The notes under the pieces are model-generated. The model was not told the DNA's origin and searched no databases. It saw only the letters and a program-made list of their open reading frames with translations. From positions 1-64,000 of the forward strand of contig MEQB01000012.1 of NCBI GenBank assembly GCA_001770015.1: 64,000 nt of DNA. The letters are read 5' to 3'. The DNA comes from Bdellovibrionales bacterium RIFOXYC1_FULL_37_79 (GTDB lineage Bacteria > Bdellovibrionota > Bacteriovoracia > Bacteriovoracales > Bacteriovoracaceae). Shown here one piece after another: positions 1 through 7,745 of this stretch (the first letter of the stretch is position 1; each line of letters starts with the position of its first letter). Made by a program: the position numbers and the translations under genes.

Positions 1-24
1 ACTTGATTTTTTTTTGACATGTTA

Positions 25-64
25 AAAAAACAAAAGCCTCATTAAATTAGAAACTTAATGAGGC
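25..64 (-). terminator. Rho-independent terminator after tRNA-Pro
   Basis: A perfect 10-bp inverted repeat (GCCTCATTAA at 36-45 and TTAATGAGGC at 55-64) with a 9-nt loop is followed on the minus strand by a T-rich tail (TTTTGTTTTTTT, 35 down to 24). It lies 39 nt downstream of the tRNA 3' end and fits an intrinsic terminator for it. Confidence 0.8.
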
Positions 65-102
65 CTTGATTTTTAAGAATTTTTAAGAATTCTACATAAA
101 AA

Positions 103-181
<79 letters not shown>

Positions 182-277
182 TAAGTTGATGGGCAAATCA
201 TATCAAAGAATAAGTTAAGGGATAAGAAAAAAATGATCAATTATTAGATATTTTGTCCGGTTGGAATTTTGTAAAAG

Positions 278-293
278 CTTGACGGCAGTCAAG
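278..293. promoter_or_regulatory. Crp/Fnr-family-like palindromic operator
   Basis: The 16-bp sequence CTTGACGGCAGTCAAG is a perfect inverted repeat, of form TTGAC-N4-GTCAA. It resembles Fnr/NnrR-type half sites (TTGAT-N4-ATCAA). It lies about 58 bp upstream of the hemerythrin start codon, where a Crp/Fnr activator could sit near position -40 of a promoter. The regulator is inferred; no crp/fnr gene lies in the window. Confidence 0.5.
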
Positions 294-350
294 GAGGGGT
301 TTTCTTATCCGTGACAGTATATGTGTGAGAATAAAAAGCTGGGAGAATAG

Positions 351-893
351 ATGAATGTTACAAATAAACTAATTAATGAGCACCAATTAATCATAAAATA
401 TATCAGTCTTTTGGAAGGTTACCTGGCAAGACTTGATGTCGAGATAAACCGAGAAAATCTTTTTTTAAAGTTTGGTGATTTTGTGGATTTTATTAAAAAC
501 TATGCGGATAATTATCATCATGCGAAGGAAGAAAATATCTTATTTAAGTATATGGAGCAGCCGGGAGTTTTAAATCATTGCAATCCTCTTCCTGTCATGT
601 TGAATGATCATGAGAATGGTCGTCATTTTGTCAGGGAGCTTTCGCAGGCCATTTTGCGTAATGATTATGACAACGCCCGATTAAATGCCAAGGGTTGGGC
701 CGAACTTCTTTTAGAGCATATTTATAAGGAGGATAATATTTTATATGTGATGGCCGAAGAAGGTTTGAATGATGAGCAAAAAAATAACATTACCATTGAA
801 TATAAGAAGGTTGAAAAAATAATGGATGGCGAGCATTTGGAAAAAAAATATAATATGCTTTATGCTAGATTGGAAGAAGCAATTCATAACTAA
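351..893 (+). CDS. Hemerythrin-like (HHE) domain protein
   Basis: A soluble 180-residue all-helical protein with the metal-ligand pattern of the hemerythrin/HHE family: H11, H57 followed by E61, H87 with H92, and H123 followed by E127. Family members hold a di-iron site and bind or sense O2, NO or iron. There is no signal peptide, so a cytoplasmic location is expected. A GGGAG ribosome-binding site sits 7-8 nt before the ATG. The cupin gene follows after 11 nt, probably in the same transcript. The Crp/Fnr-like palindrome upstream fits expression under low oxygen or nitrosative stress (inference). Family call is firm; the ligand it handles is unknown. Confidence 0.85.
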   Translation: MNVTNKLINEHQLIIKYISLLEGYLARLDVEINRENLFLKFGDFVDFIKNYADNYHHAKEENILFKYMEQPGVLNHCNPLPVMLNDHENGRHFVRELSQAILRNDYDNARLNAKGWAELLLEHIYKEDNILYVMAEEGLNDEQKNNITIEYKKVEKIMDGEHLEKKYNMLYARLEEAIHN

Positions 894-904
894 TGAGGGA
901 ACAT

Positions 905-1219
905 ATGGAAAAAGGAAAAAAATTCGAATTTGGCCAGGTGGTTGAGTATCAAAATGAAGGCATTGTCTCTTCCCGGGTGCTGGAAAACAAGGTGGGAGGC
1001 ATTACCGTTTTTGCTTTTGATGAGGGGCAAAGACTCAGTGAACATAGCGCACCTTTTGATGCGGTTATTACGGTTTTGGAAGGGCAAGGAGAGATTGTGA
1101 TTGGAGGTAAATCAAATCGGTTGCTCGCCGGTGAAAGTATAATTATGCCGGCAAATATTCCTCATGCCGTTAATGCCGTGGCTCGTTTTAAAATGATGTT
1201 AATCATGATTAAAGGATGA
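905..1219 (+). CDS. Small single-domain cupin protein
   Basis: A 104-residue beta-rich protein matching the cupin_2 fold. The first motif region holds His in EGQRLSEHSAPFD and the second is GESIIMPANIPHAVNA. Motif 1 keeps one His of the usual HxH and has no obvious Glu, so metal binding may be incomplete. Start: an in-frame ATG at 893 overlaps the hemerythrin stop, but the ATG at 905 has GAGGGA at a proper distance and is preferred. Co-transcription with the hemerythrin gene is likely. The family is functionally broad (oxygenases, isomerases, sensors), so no substrate is proposed. Confidence 0.8.
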   Translation: MEKGKKFEFGQVVEYQNEGIVSSRVLENKVGGITVFAFDEGQRLSEHSAPFDAVITVLEGQGEIVIGGKSNRLLAGESIIMPANIPHAVNAVARFKMMLIMIKG

Positions 1220-1229
1220 TGCTTTTGAT

Positions 1230-2486
1230 TTAAGATTTGGTGTTAAGCAGATTGCTAGGCCAGCTGCTGGATTCGGATTCTTTTTCCGGTTTCTCGGGGA
1301 GATCGCGGAAATAATGTTCAATAATATTTCTCACCATTTTGGAGGATCTTATCTTGCGCTTGGAATTGATATTCATAACGGCAATGGATATTCCTTTTCC
1401 GAGGGAATCATTTTTAGGTTTGGCATAGGCGACAAACCAATCGTGCTTGCCGTAAGGCACGCCACCAGAGAATGTTCCTGATTTTCCACCGATATCCAGT
1501 CTTTCTAAAAGATTTGATTTCATGCCAAAAAAACTCCGACGTCCAGTTCCAGTGACAATGGTCGCCTCCATGAGCTGCTTCATGTTTTCGGCCACGTCGC
1601 TGTTAAATACCTGGGCTTCTCCGAGGGGAGGGATGATCAGCTCGATATTTTCTGAGTAGATGCGCTTGATAACGCGAGGGTTTTTGAGTAATCCATTGTT
1701 GGCGATGATTGATGAGATGGTGGCAGCATGGACGGGGGAAATGGTATTTGAATTATTATAGCCGGAGGCATACTGGGCCACTTTAATGGGAGAGTCGGCG
1801 AGTCCAAATTCCGAGTCAGAAATGGTCAGATCCTCCATGATGTTGTCATTAAATCCCAAGCGATCCGCCATCGATTGCAAAAGATCACCGGTGAGATTTT
1901 TAAGTGCAGCCTTGCCAAAAATGGCATTATTGGAAGAGGCAAATGCCTGCATGAAACTTTGATATCTATTTCGAAATCTTCTTTTTTTGCTTTTATAAAT
2001 GGTTTCAGTGAGCTGATAAGGTCGAAGGGTGGTGGTTTTGCCACGGAAAATAAGTGGAGTTTCTAAATCAATGACCTCTTGTTCAAGCAGGGCCGCTGAA
2101 GTGACAATCTTTGCCAAACTGGCAGCGGGATGGCTGCTACTGAAAGGCAGTTCGTAGTCTATGCGATCGTGTTTCTTATCGTATCCTACGGCAGTCAGGA
2201 CGTTGCCGGTCTCGTTATCAACGACGACAATGGCACTGGAGGTGGGTTTGAATTTTCTAACCAGGTTAACGATATAATTGGATAACTCATGATCAAAAGT
2301 ATATTCGACGTTAAAACTCTTTTGATCAACTTCCACCGTTTGGGGGAGGATATTGAGATCTTTAAAAAGATCGTTGATCTTGGCAATGACGGTATCCAGA
2401 TACCCGGTGGATTCATTGGCATAAAGGCAGCAGGTAGTTAGGATAAAAACCAGTATAAATAAAATTTTTTTCATAATGTTTAGCAT
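1230..2486 (-). CDS. Penicillin-binding transpeptidase-domain protein
   Basis: The three penicillin-binding motifs are present in order: S123-L-A-K126 (acylated Ser), S185-N-N187, and K335-S-G-T338. An N-terminal hydrophobic segment (MKKILFILVFILTTCCLYA) predicts export to the periplasm. At 418 residues it has only about 85 residues before the catalytic core, so it lacks the pedestal of class B PBPs and the transglycosylase of class A. It may be a stand-alone transpeptidase or carboxypeptidase acting on peptidoglycan. Two in-frame ATGs (2486 and 2474) are possible; neither has a clear ribosome-binding site. It lies downstream of serA-purA on the same strand after a 117-bp gap. Confidence 0.85.
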   Translation of the reverse strand: MLNIMKKILFILVFILTTCCLYANESTGYLDTVIAKINDLFKDLNILPQTVEVDQKSFNVEYTFDHELSNYIVNLVRKFKPTSSAIVVVDNETGNVLTAVGYDKKHDRIDYELPFSSSHPAASLAKIVTSAALLEQEVIDLETPLIFRGKTTTLRPYQLTETIYKSKKRRFRNRYQSFMQAFASSNNAIFGKAALKNLTGDLLQSMADRLGFNDNIMEDLTISDSEFGLADSPIKVAQYASGYNNSNTISPVHAATISSIIANNGLLKNPRVIKRIYSENIELIIPPLGEAQVFNSDVAENMKQLMEATIVTGTGRRSFFGMKSNLLERLDIGGKSGTFSGGVPYGKHDWFVAYAKPKNDSLGKGISIAVMNINSKRKIRSSKMVRNIIEHYFRDLPEKPEKESESSSWPSNLLNTKS

Positions 2487-2603
2487 TATAGGTTATAAAT
2501 TGGCAAATAACCAACATCAATTTTATCGGTTGATTTAGAAAAATAATGACCGACTGAAACAGTTATAAAGGGTGTATAACTATTTTTAAATTGGTGGAGG
2601 TGG

Positions 2604-3887
2604 CTATTTAAGAAAAAAATTTCGAGCGCCGGTAAAGATAATTTCACTTCGTTCAGGGCCGTAAGCAATGATGCTGACCGGGATTTGAAGTGAGTCTTCG
2701 ATCATTTTAATGTATGAGGTGAGCTCGGTACTAAGCACGCCATTTTTAAAGGTATCATGAAAGGGAGTCATATCGGTGTAGATTGGTTCCACTTCGTTCA
2801 TGTCGATACCAGGCCAGGCGCAGTCGATAGTTTCTCCCCGGTAGCGGTAAGCATGACATATTTTAAGTTCCGATAGCCCTGATAAAACATCAACTTTTGT
2901 AAGAGCTAGGGAAGTTAGATTACTGGCCTTGATAGAATAGTGTAGCAGGGGCAAATCCAGCCATCCACAGCGTCTTATTCTTCCGGTGGTGGCGCCAAAT
3001 TCATTACCTATCTTTTGAATCTTCTTTCCAATTTCACTATGCAGTTCAGTGGGAAACGGGCCCTCGCCAACTCTGGTGGTATAAGCCTTGGTGATACCGA
3101 GGACTTCATCGACCGGTCTTCCCATCAGTCCGGCGCCGGTGTGGATTCCACCAAATGAGGTATTGGAGGAAGTGACAAAGGGATAAGAGCCATAGTCAAT
3201 GTCCAGTAGTACTCCTTGAGCACCTTCAAAAAGAATTTTTTTATTATTGCTTATGCATTCGCTTAAAAAACTAAAAGTGTCGCAAGCAAATGGTCTGACC
3301 ATTTTACCCAGTTCAAATAATCTCGAGGTTTCATCTTCAATTGAGGGAAATGAGCTGTGGTAGAGATGTTTAAAGAGAGTTTCTTTTTCAATTAAATTTT
3401 TTTGTAGTCTGCTTTTTAAGGTTTCTTTGTTAAAAAGATCCTTGATCTTAATGGCCTTTCTCGCCACTTTATCCTCGTAACAAGGGCCAATACCTTTGCC
3501 GGTGGTTCCGATTCTTTCTGGACCTTGGGATTCTCTTTGTTGATCAAGGAGTTTGTGATAGCTGGTGATCACGGAGCAATTTTCGGAAATTTTTAGGTTA
3601 TTAAATGAGAGATTGATTCCAGCCTTTTGGGTGTCTGCCAGTTCCGCTTTAAACGCATCAGGATCAAACACTACTCCATGGGCTATTATCGAAGTGGTGT
3701 GTGGGTGTAAGATACCCGAAGGAATGATGTGTAATACGATCTTTTTTTTGTCCACCACGATCGTGTGTCCAGCGTTGTTTCCGCCTTGATAACGAACCAC
3801 CACATCGCATTTGGCACCCAGAAGATCGGTGATTTTTCCTTTTCCCTCATCTCCCCATTGGGAGCCAATTATTGCTAAAGTTTGCAT
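2604..3887 (-). CDS. purA: Adenylosuccinate synthetase
   Basis: PurA joins IMP and aspartate using GTP, the first committed step to AMP. The N-terminal GSQWGDEGKGK P-loop with its catalytic Asp, the NNAGHT segment with the catalytic His, the IMP-binding GAQGVLLDIDYGSYPFVTSS stretch and ATTGRIRRCGWLD are all present. The 427-residue length is normal. Its ATG overlaps the serA stop codon (TAATG), so the two are translationally coupled and share the promoter upstream of serA. Confidence 0.97.
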   Translation of the reverse strand: MQTLAIIGSQWGDEGKGKITDLLGAKCDVVVRYQGGNNAGHTIVVDKKKIVLHIIPSGILHPHTTSIIAHGVVFDPDAFKAELADTQKAGINLSFNNLKISENCSVITSYHKLLDQQRESQGPERIGTTGKGIGPCYEDKVARKAIKIKDLFNKETLKSRLQKNLIEKETLFKHLYHSSFPSIEDETSRLFELGKMVRPFACDTFSFLSECISNNKKILFEGAQGVLLDIDYGSYPFVTSSNTSFGGIHTGAGLMGRPVDEVLGITKAYTTRVGEGPFPTELHSEIGKKIQKIGNEFGATTGRIRRCGWLDLPLLHYSIKASNLTSLALTKVDVLSGLSELKICHAYRYRGETIDCAWPGIDMNEVEPIYTDMTPFHDTFKNGVLSTELTSYIKMIEDSLQIPVSIIAYGPERSEIIFTGARNFFLK

Positions 3888-4834
3888 TAAGCTTTTACCT
3901 CGTTTAATAAATTATTTTTTAGAAAAAATTCTTTTAACTGATTAACCGCCATTTCTCCAACACGAAGCTGGGCCTCGTCGGTGCTGGCGCCCAGATGTGG
4001 TGTCATAACGAGGTTATCCAAGTTTAAAAGCTGGGATGAATTGGGAAGGGGCTCTTCTTGAAAAACGTCAAAGCCCGCTCCTTTGATTTTCTTTTCCTTA
4101 AGATGTACATAAAGATCTTCTTCGTTAACGATTCCGCCACGGGCACAGTTGATCAAAAATGAATCCGGCTTCATCATTTCCAGATACGTTTTATTAACCA
4201 AGTTTTTTGTTTTTGGATTGAGAGGAACATGAATGGTTACAATATTACTCTGTTTGAATAATTCATCCAGACTATCCACTTTTCTGGCATAGCTCAATTC
4301 TGATATCTCAGTTACCGGATCATAAAATAAAACCTTGGGCTCAAATCCGGAAATGCGTTTGGCAACGATCTGGGCGATTTTTCCAAAACCCACAAAGCCC
4401 ACGGTTTTTTTCCAAAGCTCATTGCCACCAAATAGTTCTTTTTCCCATTTACCTGCCTTGGTGGAGGCGTGTGCAAAAGCGGTTTTACGAAGAACCGTCA
4501 TCATGAGGGCGATAGTATGTTCAGCAGCTGAGTTGGAATTTGATCCAGGAGTGTTGGCAACTTTGACTCCTTTTTTCTGGCAGGCCACTTTATCGATATT
4601 ATCAGTGCCTTCGCCGGCGCGAATGACTAATTTTAAATGGGGGGCTTTTTCTAAAAGCTCAGAGGTCACGGTGGTAGCTGAGCGAATAACCAGTCCATTA
4701 ATTTGCGGTAAAAGTTTTTCCAACTCTTCCTTGGTTATTTTACTTTTGGGATGTACTTGCAGATCCTGGGAGGAAGTGAGTGCATTAAAAAGATTTTTAT
4801 CAAAACCATCGGAAACAACGATAAAGGGTTTCAT
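3887..4834 (-). CDS. serA: D-3-phosphoglycerate dehydrogenase, short form without ACT domain
   Basis: A D-2-hydroxyacid dehydrogenase of 315 residues. It has the Rossmann GFVGFGKIAQIV glycine motif, the catalytic Arg in NCARGGIVNE, the Glu in FDVFQEEPLP and the His in TPHLGAST. The overall form is that of SerA, which oxidises 3-phosphoglycerate in serine synthesis, but the C-terminal ACT regulatory domain is absent, so feedback by serine at such a domain is not expected. A strong AGGAG precedes the ATG. Coupled with purA. Another 2-hydroxyacid dehydrogenase specificity cannot be excluded. Confidence 0.85.
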   Translation of the reverse strand: MKPFIVVSDGFDKNLFNALTSSQDLQVHPKSKITKEELEKLLPQINGLVIRSATTVTSELLEKAPHLKLVIRAGEGTDNIDKVACQKKGVKVANTPGSNSNSAAEHTIALMMTVLRKTAFAHASTKAGKWEKELFGGNELWKKTVGFVGFGKIAQIVAKRISGFEPKVLFYDPVTEISELSYARKVDSLDELFKQSNIVTIHVPLNPKTKNLVNKTYLEMMKPDSFLINCARGGIVNEEDLYVHLKEKKIKGAGFDVFQEEPLPNSSQLLNLDNLVMTPHLGASTDEAQLRVGEMAVNQLKEFFLKNNLLNEVKA

Positions 4835-4876
4835 AGCTACTCCTAGATTGGGGTGAGGGTTTCAAAATTCAGCGCA

Positions 4877-4905
4877 ATTATAGACAGCTTTAAACTCAAA
4901 GACAA
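4877..4905 (-). promoter_or_regulatory. Sigma-70 promoter of serA-purA
   Basis: On the minus strand TTGTCT (4905-4900) and a perfect TATAAT (4882-4877) are separated by 17 nt. Transcription would begin near 4870, about 35 nt before the serA ATG. Confidence 0.7.
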
Positions 4906-4974
4906 TGAACTTAGCGGGTAATAGGGGGCAAAATAACTTAACGCATCTTGCCTCTCATCATTCATGGCCTGAAT

Positions 4975-5319
4975 TTAGGCAATGGAGCGAATCTCCAGTC
5001 TCATGGTTAATGCCGCCAGCGTGGCCTGAAACTCTTCCAGCGTCGGCAAATTACCAAAATGGGTATTCTCATGGATGTTTTGGGCAACGAAATCATAGAT
5101 TTCAATAGGAGAGGATTCTTCTTCATTTTTTTTAAAAACCCGCCAGTTGGAAGAACCGGTTTTCTGGTAATTTTCAAAAATCATTTCAATTAATTTCTCC
5201 CTTGAAATAACACCAATCCCAATCACCTCCATGAAGGAATTGATTTCAAGATACCAAATACGATAATCAGATTTTTTTGAGGGGTGCTTAAATGTTTGAG
5301 TAGCGATTGCCATAAACAT
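4975..5319 (-). CDS. Hypothetical protein, 114 residues
   Basis: Not recognised. The protein begins MFMAIATQTF and is a mixed alpha/beta sequence without signal peptide, membrane segment or cysteine motif. The frame stays open upstream to 5367, but the ATG at 5319 has a strong AAGGAG five nt away and is chosen. It stands alone between serA and the divergent murJ. A Fur-box-like sequence lies 65-83 bp upstream of the start. A tRNA- or DNA-binding role cannot be read from the sequence. Confidence 0.65.
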   Translation of the reverse strand: MFMAIATQTFKHPSKKSDYRIWYLEINSFMEVIGIGVISREKLIEMIFENYQKTGSSNWRVFKKNEEESSPIEIYDFVAQNIHENTHFGNLPTLEEFQATLAALTMRLEIRSIA

Positions 5320-5383
5320 AAAATCTCCTTGTGTGTGTAGGAAAAATGCATCCTGCATTTTCTCCATGTATAAATTGTATTTT

Positions 5384-5402
5384 TATAATGATTCTTATTC
5401 AC
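5384..5402. promoter_or_regulatory. Possible Fur-type operator
   Basis: The 19-mer TATAATGATTCTTATTCAC agrees at 14 positions with the classic Fur box GATAATGATTATCATTATC. It lies in the divergent region between the 114-residue hypothetical gene and murJ. In AT-rich DNA such matches arise by chance fairly often. Confidence 0.3.
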
Positions 5403-5458
5403 CAGGATAAAACTTATTTCGTCTAACCGAAAAAAGATGGATTGTAAGAAAAGCGATG

Positions 5459-5476
5459 CCAAAATGTTTATTTTGG
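5459..5476. repeat. Short inverted repeat before murJ
   Basis: CCAAAAT and ATTTTGG form a 7-bp stem with a GTTT loop, 21 nt before the murJ ATG. It could be an operator or a leader hairpin. No T tract follows, so it is not a terminator. Confidence 0.35.
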
Positions 5477-5497
5477 TGACAATTTGGTTTAACTTTC

Positions 5498-7099
5498 ATG
5501 AATTTATTCGTAAAATTCTTGGCAATGGAAAATAAACAGACCGCAAATACCTCCTCGAGAGTTTTCAAGTCTTCATTAAAATTGGCCGGAGCAACTTTAA
5601 TCAGTCGAATTTTAGGTTTGGTCAGGGAGCAAGTTCAAGCAGCCGTATTCGGTGCCAGTGGGCTGACCGACGCTTTTAATGTCGCCTACCGAATTCCCAA
5701 TATGCTGAGGGATTTGTTTGCCGAAGGTGCTTTTTCACCGGCCTTTGTGCCAGTTTTTGTAGAAGCCAAGAATGAAGGTTTTAAAGTGGCCAGAAGATTA
5801 TTATGGTCGGTGTTTCTATTATTATTAGTCCTCACTATTATTATTGGCATTCTAATGGTTATTTTTGCCAATGGGATCGTCGCCAATATTGCTCCGAAGT
5901 TTCTCGAAGATCCAAACAAGTTCCAAATCACGGTTACCCTTCTTAGAATCATGTCCCCTTTTTTATCCCTGGTTTCTGTGGCCGCCCTTTTTATGGGGGC
6001 ATTGAATGCCATCAAAATATTTTTTGTCCCGGCACTGGCACCCGCTTCTTACAACGTTATTATGATCCTGGCGATTTTTTGCTTGCCTCCGTTTTTTGAA
6101 AAGCAAGGTGTTTCAGGGATCTATGCGCTGGGGTTTGGTGCAGTAGTCGGAGGCCTGATGCAAATTTTAGTGCAGATCCCTTTGATTATAAGAAAATCCT
6201 TAGGTCCGCTTGGACCAGTTAAAATTATCTCCCCTTATACTAAAAAGATTGCAGGAAGAATGGGGCTTGCCTTTGTAGGGGTGTCTGCCAGTCAGGTTAA
6301 TATTTTTATTAATACTTTGTTGGCAACCGGAACAGTGGTCGGAGCGGTCTCCTGGCTGACCTATGCGTTTAGATTATTTCAATTTCCCCTGGGGATTTTG
6401 GGGGTTTCTATTGGTGGTTCCAATCTGGTCCATTTTTCGGATGCTTGGAAAGGAGGTAAAAGAGAGGAGGCCCTAGATTTATTAAAATCGAGTTATTTGT
6501 TATCCCTTTTTACGATTTCTTGGGCACTGGTTATGCTTTACACGATGAGTGTCCCTACAGCGCATTTGATTTTTGAAAGAGGAGCGTTTTCAAGGTCAGA
6601 CACTTTGGCGGTTTCAGAACTTTTGAAATATTATTTGTGGTGTCTTCCGTGTTATGGATTATTTAAAATATTCTCACCCACGTTTTATTCTATTGATAGG
6701 CCTCAAGTTCCGGTTTTCATCTCACTTTTTTCTATCTTCGTAAACATTGTGGTCTGTCTTACTTTTGTTCCGCACTATGGCTATCAAATCCTGGCCATGG
6801 GCGTGAGCATATCAATCATCGTGAATACCCTGTTGCAGATTATTTTTTTAACGAGATATCTGGATTTACCCAAAATGTTTTTCTTGGATTTAAAATTATT
6901 AAAAATTTTATTAGCAGTGGTGGTGGCGGGAACACTGACTCATTTTTTGACTTTGAATTATTTTAATTTTGAGGCTGGTTTTATAAGGAAGATGAGTATT
7001 TTTGTGGCCATAGGATGTCTCGGTTCGCTTGGTTATTTTCTAATTTTATTTTTAACCGGGGAAGGAAAATCTTTGAGGAAAATGATCAAGAGAAAATAA
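5498..7099 (+). CDS. murJ: Lipid II flippase MurJ (MviN family)
   Basis: MurJ moves lipid II across the inner membrane for peptidoglycan synthesis. The 533-residue protein carries the family signature near its N terminus (RIPNMLRDLFAEGAFSPAFVP) and about 14 hydrophobic spans with the typical positively charged cavity residues between them. Two starts are possible, ATG 5498 or ATG 5525 (MENKQTAN); neither has a clear ribosome-binding site, and family alignment would favour the shorter form. It is transcribed alone, divergent from the hypothetical gene upstream. Confidence 0.93.
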   Translation: MNLFVKFLAMENKQTANTSSRVFKSSLKLAGATLISRILGLVREQVQAAVFGASGLTDAFNVAYRIPNMLRDLFAEGAFSPAFVPVFVEAKNEGFKVARRLLWSVFLLLLVLTIIIGILMVIFANGIVANIAPKFLEDPNKFQITVTLLRIMSPFLSLVSVAALFMGALNAIKIFFVPALAPASYNVIMILAIFCLPPFFEKQGVSGIYALGFGAVVGGLMQILVQIPLIIRKSLGPLGPVKIISPYTKKIAGRMGLAFVGVSASQVNIFINTLLATGTVVGAVSWLTYAFRLFQFPLGILGVSIGGSNLVHFSDAWKGGKREEALDLLKSSYLLSLFTISWALVMLYTMSVPTAHLIFERGAFSRSDTLAVSELLKYYLWCLPCYGLFKIFSPTFYSIDRPQVPVFISLFSIFVNIVVCLTFVPHYGYQILAMGVSISIIVNTLLQIIFLTRYLDLPKMFFLDLKLLKILLAVVVAGTLTHFLTLNYFNFEAGFIRKMSIFVAIGCLGSLGYFLILFLTGEGKSLRKMIKRK

Positions 7100-7163
7100 T
7101 TAGTTTGGCATTCTTGGATCATATAAGTTAATATAAACAGGTTGGTAGACAAAGGATAAGTAT

Positions 7164-7610
7164 ATGAAAACAGATTTTGACACATTGAAAACACTTGCAA
7201 CATATACCATTAATCATCTAATTGAGAGTAAAATGATTGATTTCGACGTACAGAAACGTGGGCAACTCATTGACTCCATGGCGACGGAACTGGGAGTAAG
7301 TTTTGCTACCGATGAGGATATTAAGGATCAGGCCATCGAAGAAGTCGAAGAAAAGATGGGAAAAGACAATCTTCCCGAAGATATCACCGAATCTGAAATG
7401 TATAATCATGCTAGAAAAGAAATTATCAAGGCTTTTTCAGGCGAAAATATTGCTGGACTTTATCTAGTGGAATCCCTCCACAAGGCATCGGTTCGTTTGA
7501 CCGATTATCTGCTCACTGAAGAATTAATAGATGATGTATTTGGAAGTGATGATGAAATCCAAAGCTATTTGGTCAACATTATTCGGGGATTTAGCCAAAA
7601 AAGAGGCTAG
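7164..7610 (+). CDS. Hypothetical helical protein, possibly DUF507-like
   Basis: A 148-residue acidic, helical, cytoplasmic protein. Segments such as LIESKMIDFDVQKRGQLID and LLTEELIDDVFGSDDEIQSYL resemble the repeated helix pattern of DUF507 proteins, but this is a weak impression. AAAGGAT lies before the ATG. It follows murJ after 64 bp and could be read from the same transcript. Function unknown. Confidence 0.7.
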   Translation: MKTDFDTLKTLATYTINHLIESKMIDFDVQKRGQLIDSMATELGVSFATDEDIKDQAIEEVEEKMGKDNLPEDITESEMYNHARKEIIKAFSGENIAGLYLVESLHKASVRLTDYLLTEELIDDVFGSDDEIQSYLVNIIRGFSQKRG

Positions 7611-7659
7611 ATAAATAAAAATTATTGTTCATTTTTATCAAAATGATATCCTATTTGAT

Positions 7660-7686
7660 TAAAGAATAGTTTGTAAATTCCGATAA
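7660..7686 (+). promoter_or_regulatory. Sigma-28 (FliA) promoter of the repeat protein
   Basis: TAAAGAAT (7660-7667), then exactly 11 nt, then TCCGATAA (7679-7686). The FliA consensus is TAAAGTTT-N11-GCCGATAA, so the match is 6 of 8 and 7 of 8 with ideal spacing. Transcription would begin about 50 nt before the ATG at 7746. fliA itself is at 29304 in this window. Confidence 0.65.
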
Positions 7687-7745
7687 ATCTCAGGAATAGG
7701 TAGGTATTACGACTGCCACTATTTTTAGGTTTGTTGGAGACAAAT

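Noticed and set aside
2520-2545. ACCGATAA on the minus strand upstream of the PBP gene as a sigma-28 promoter
   Set aside because: The -10 fits but the sequence 11 nt upstream (TCATTATT) does not match the -35 element.
4335-4856. 173-codon plus-strand open frame
   Set aside because: Lies fully antisense to serA, whose motifs are intact; it has no features of its own.
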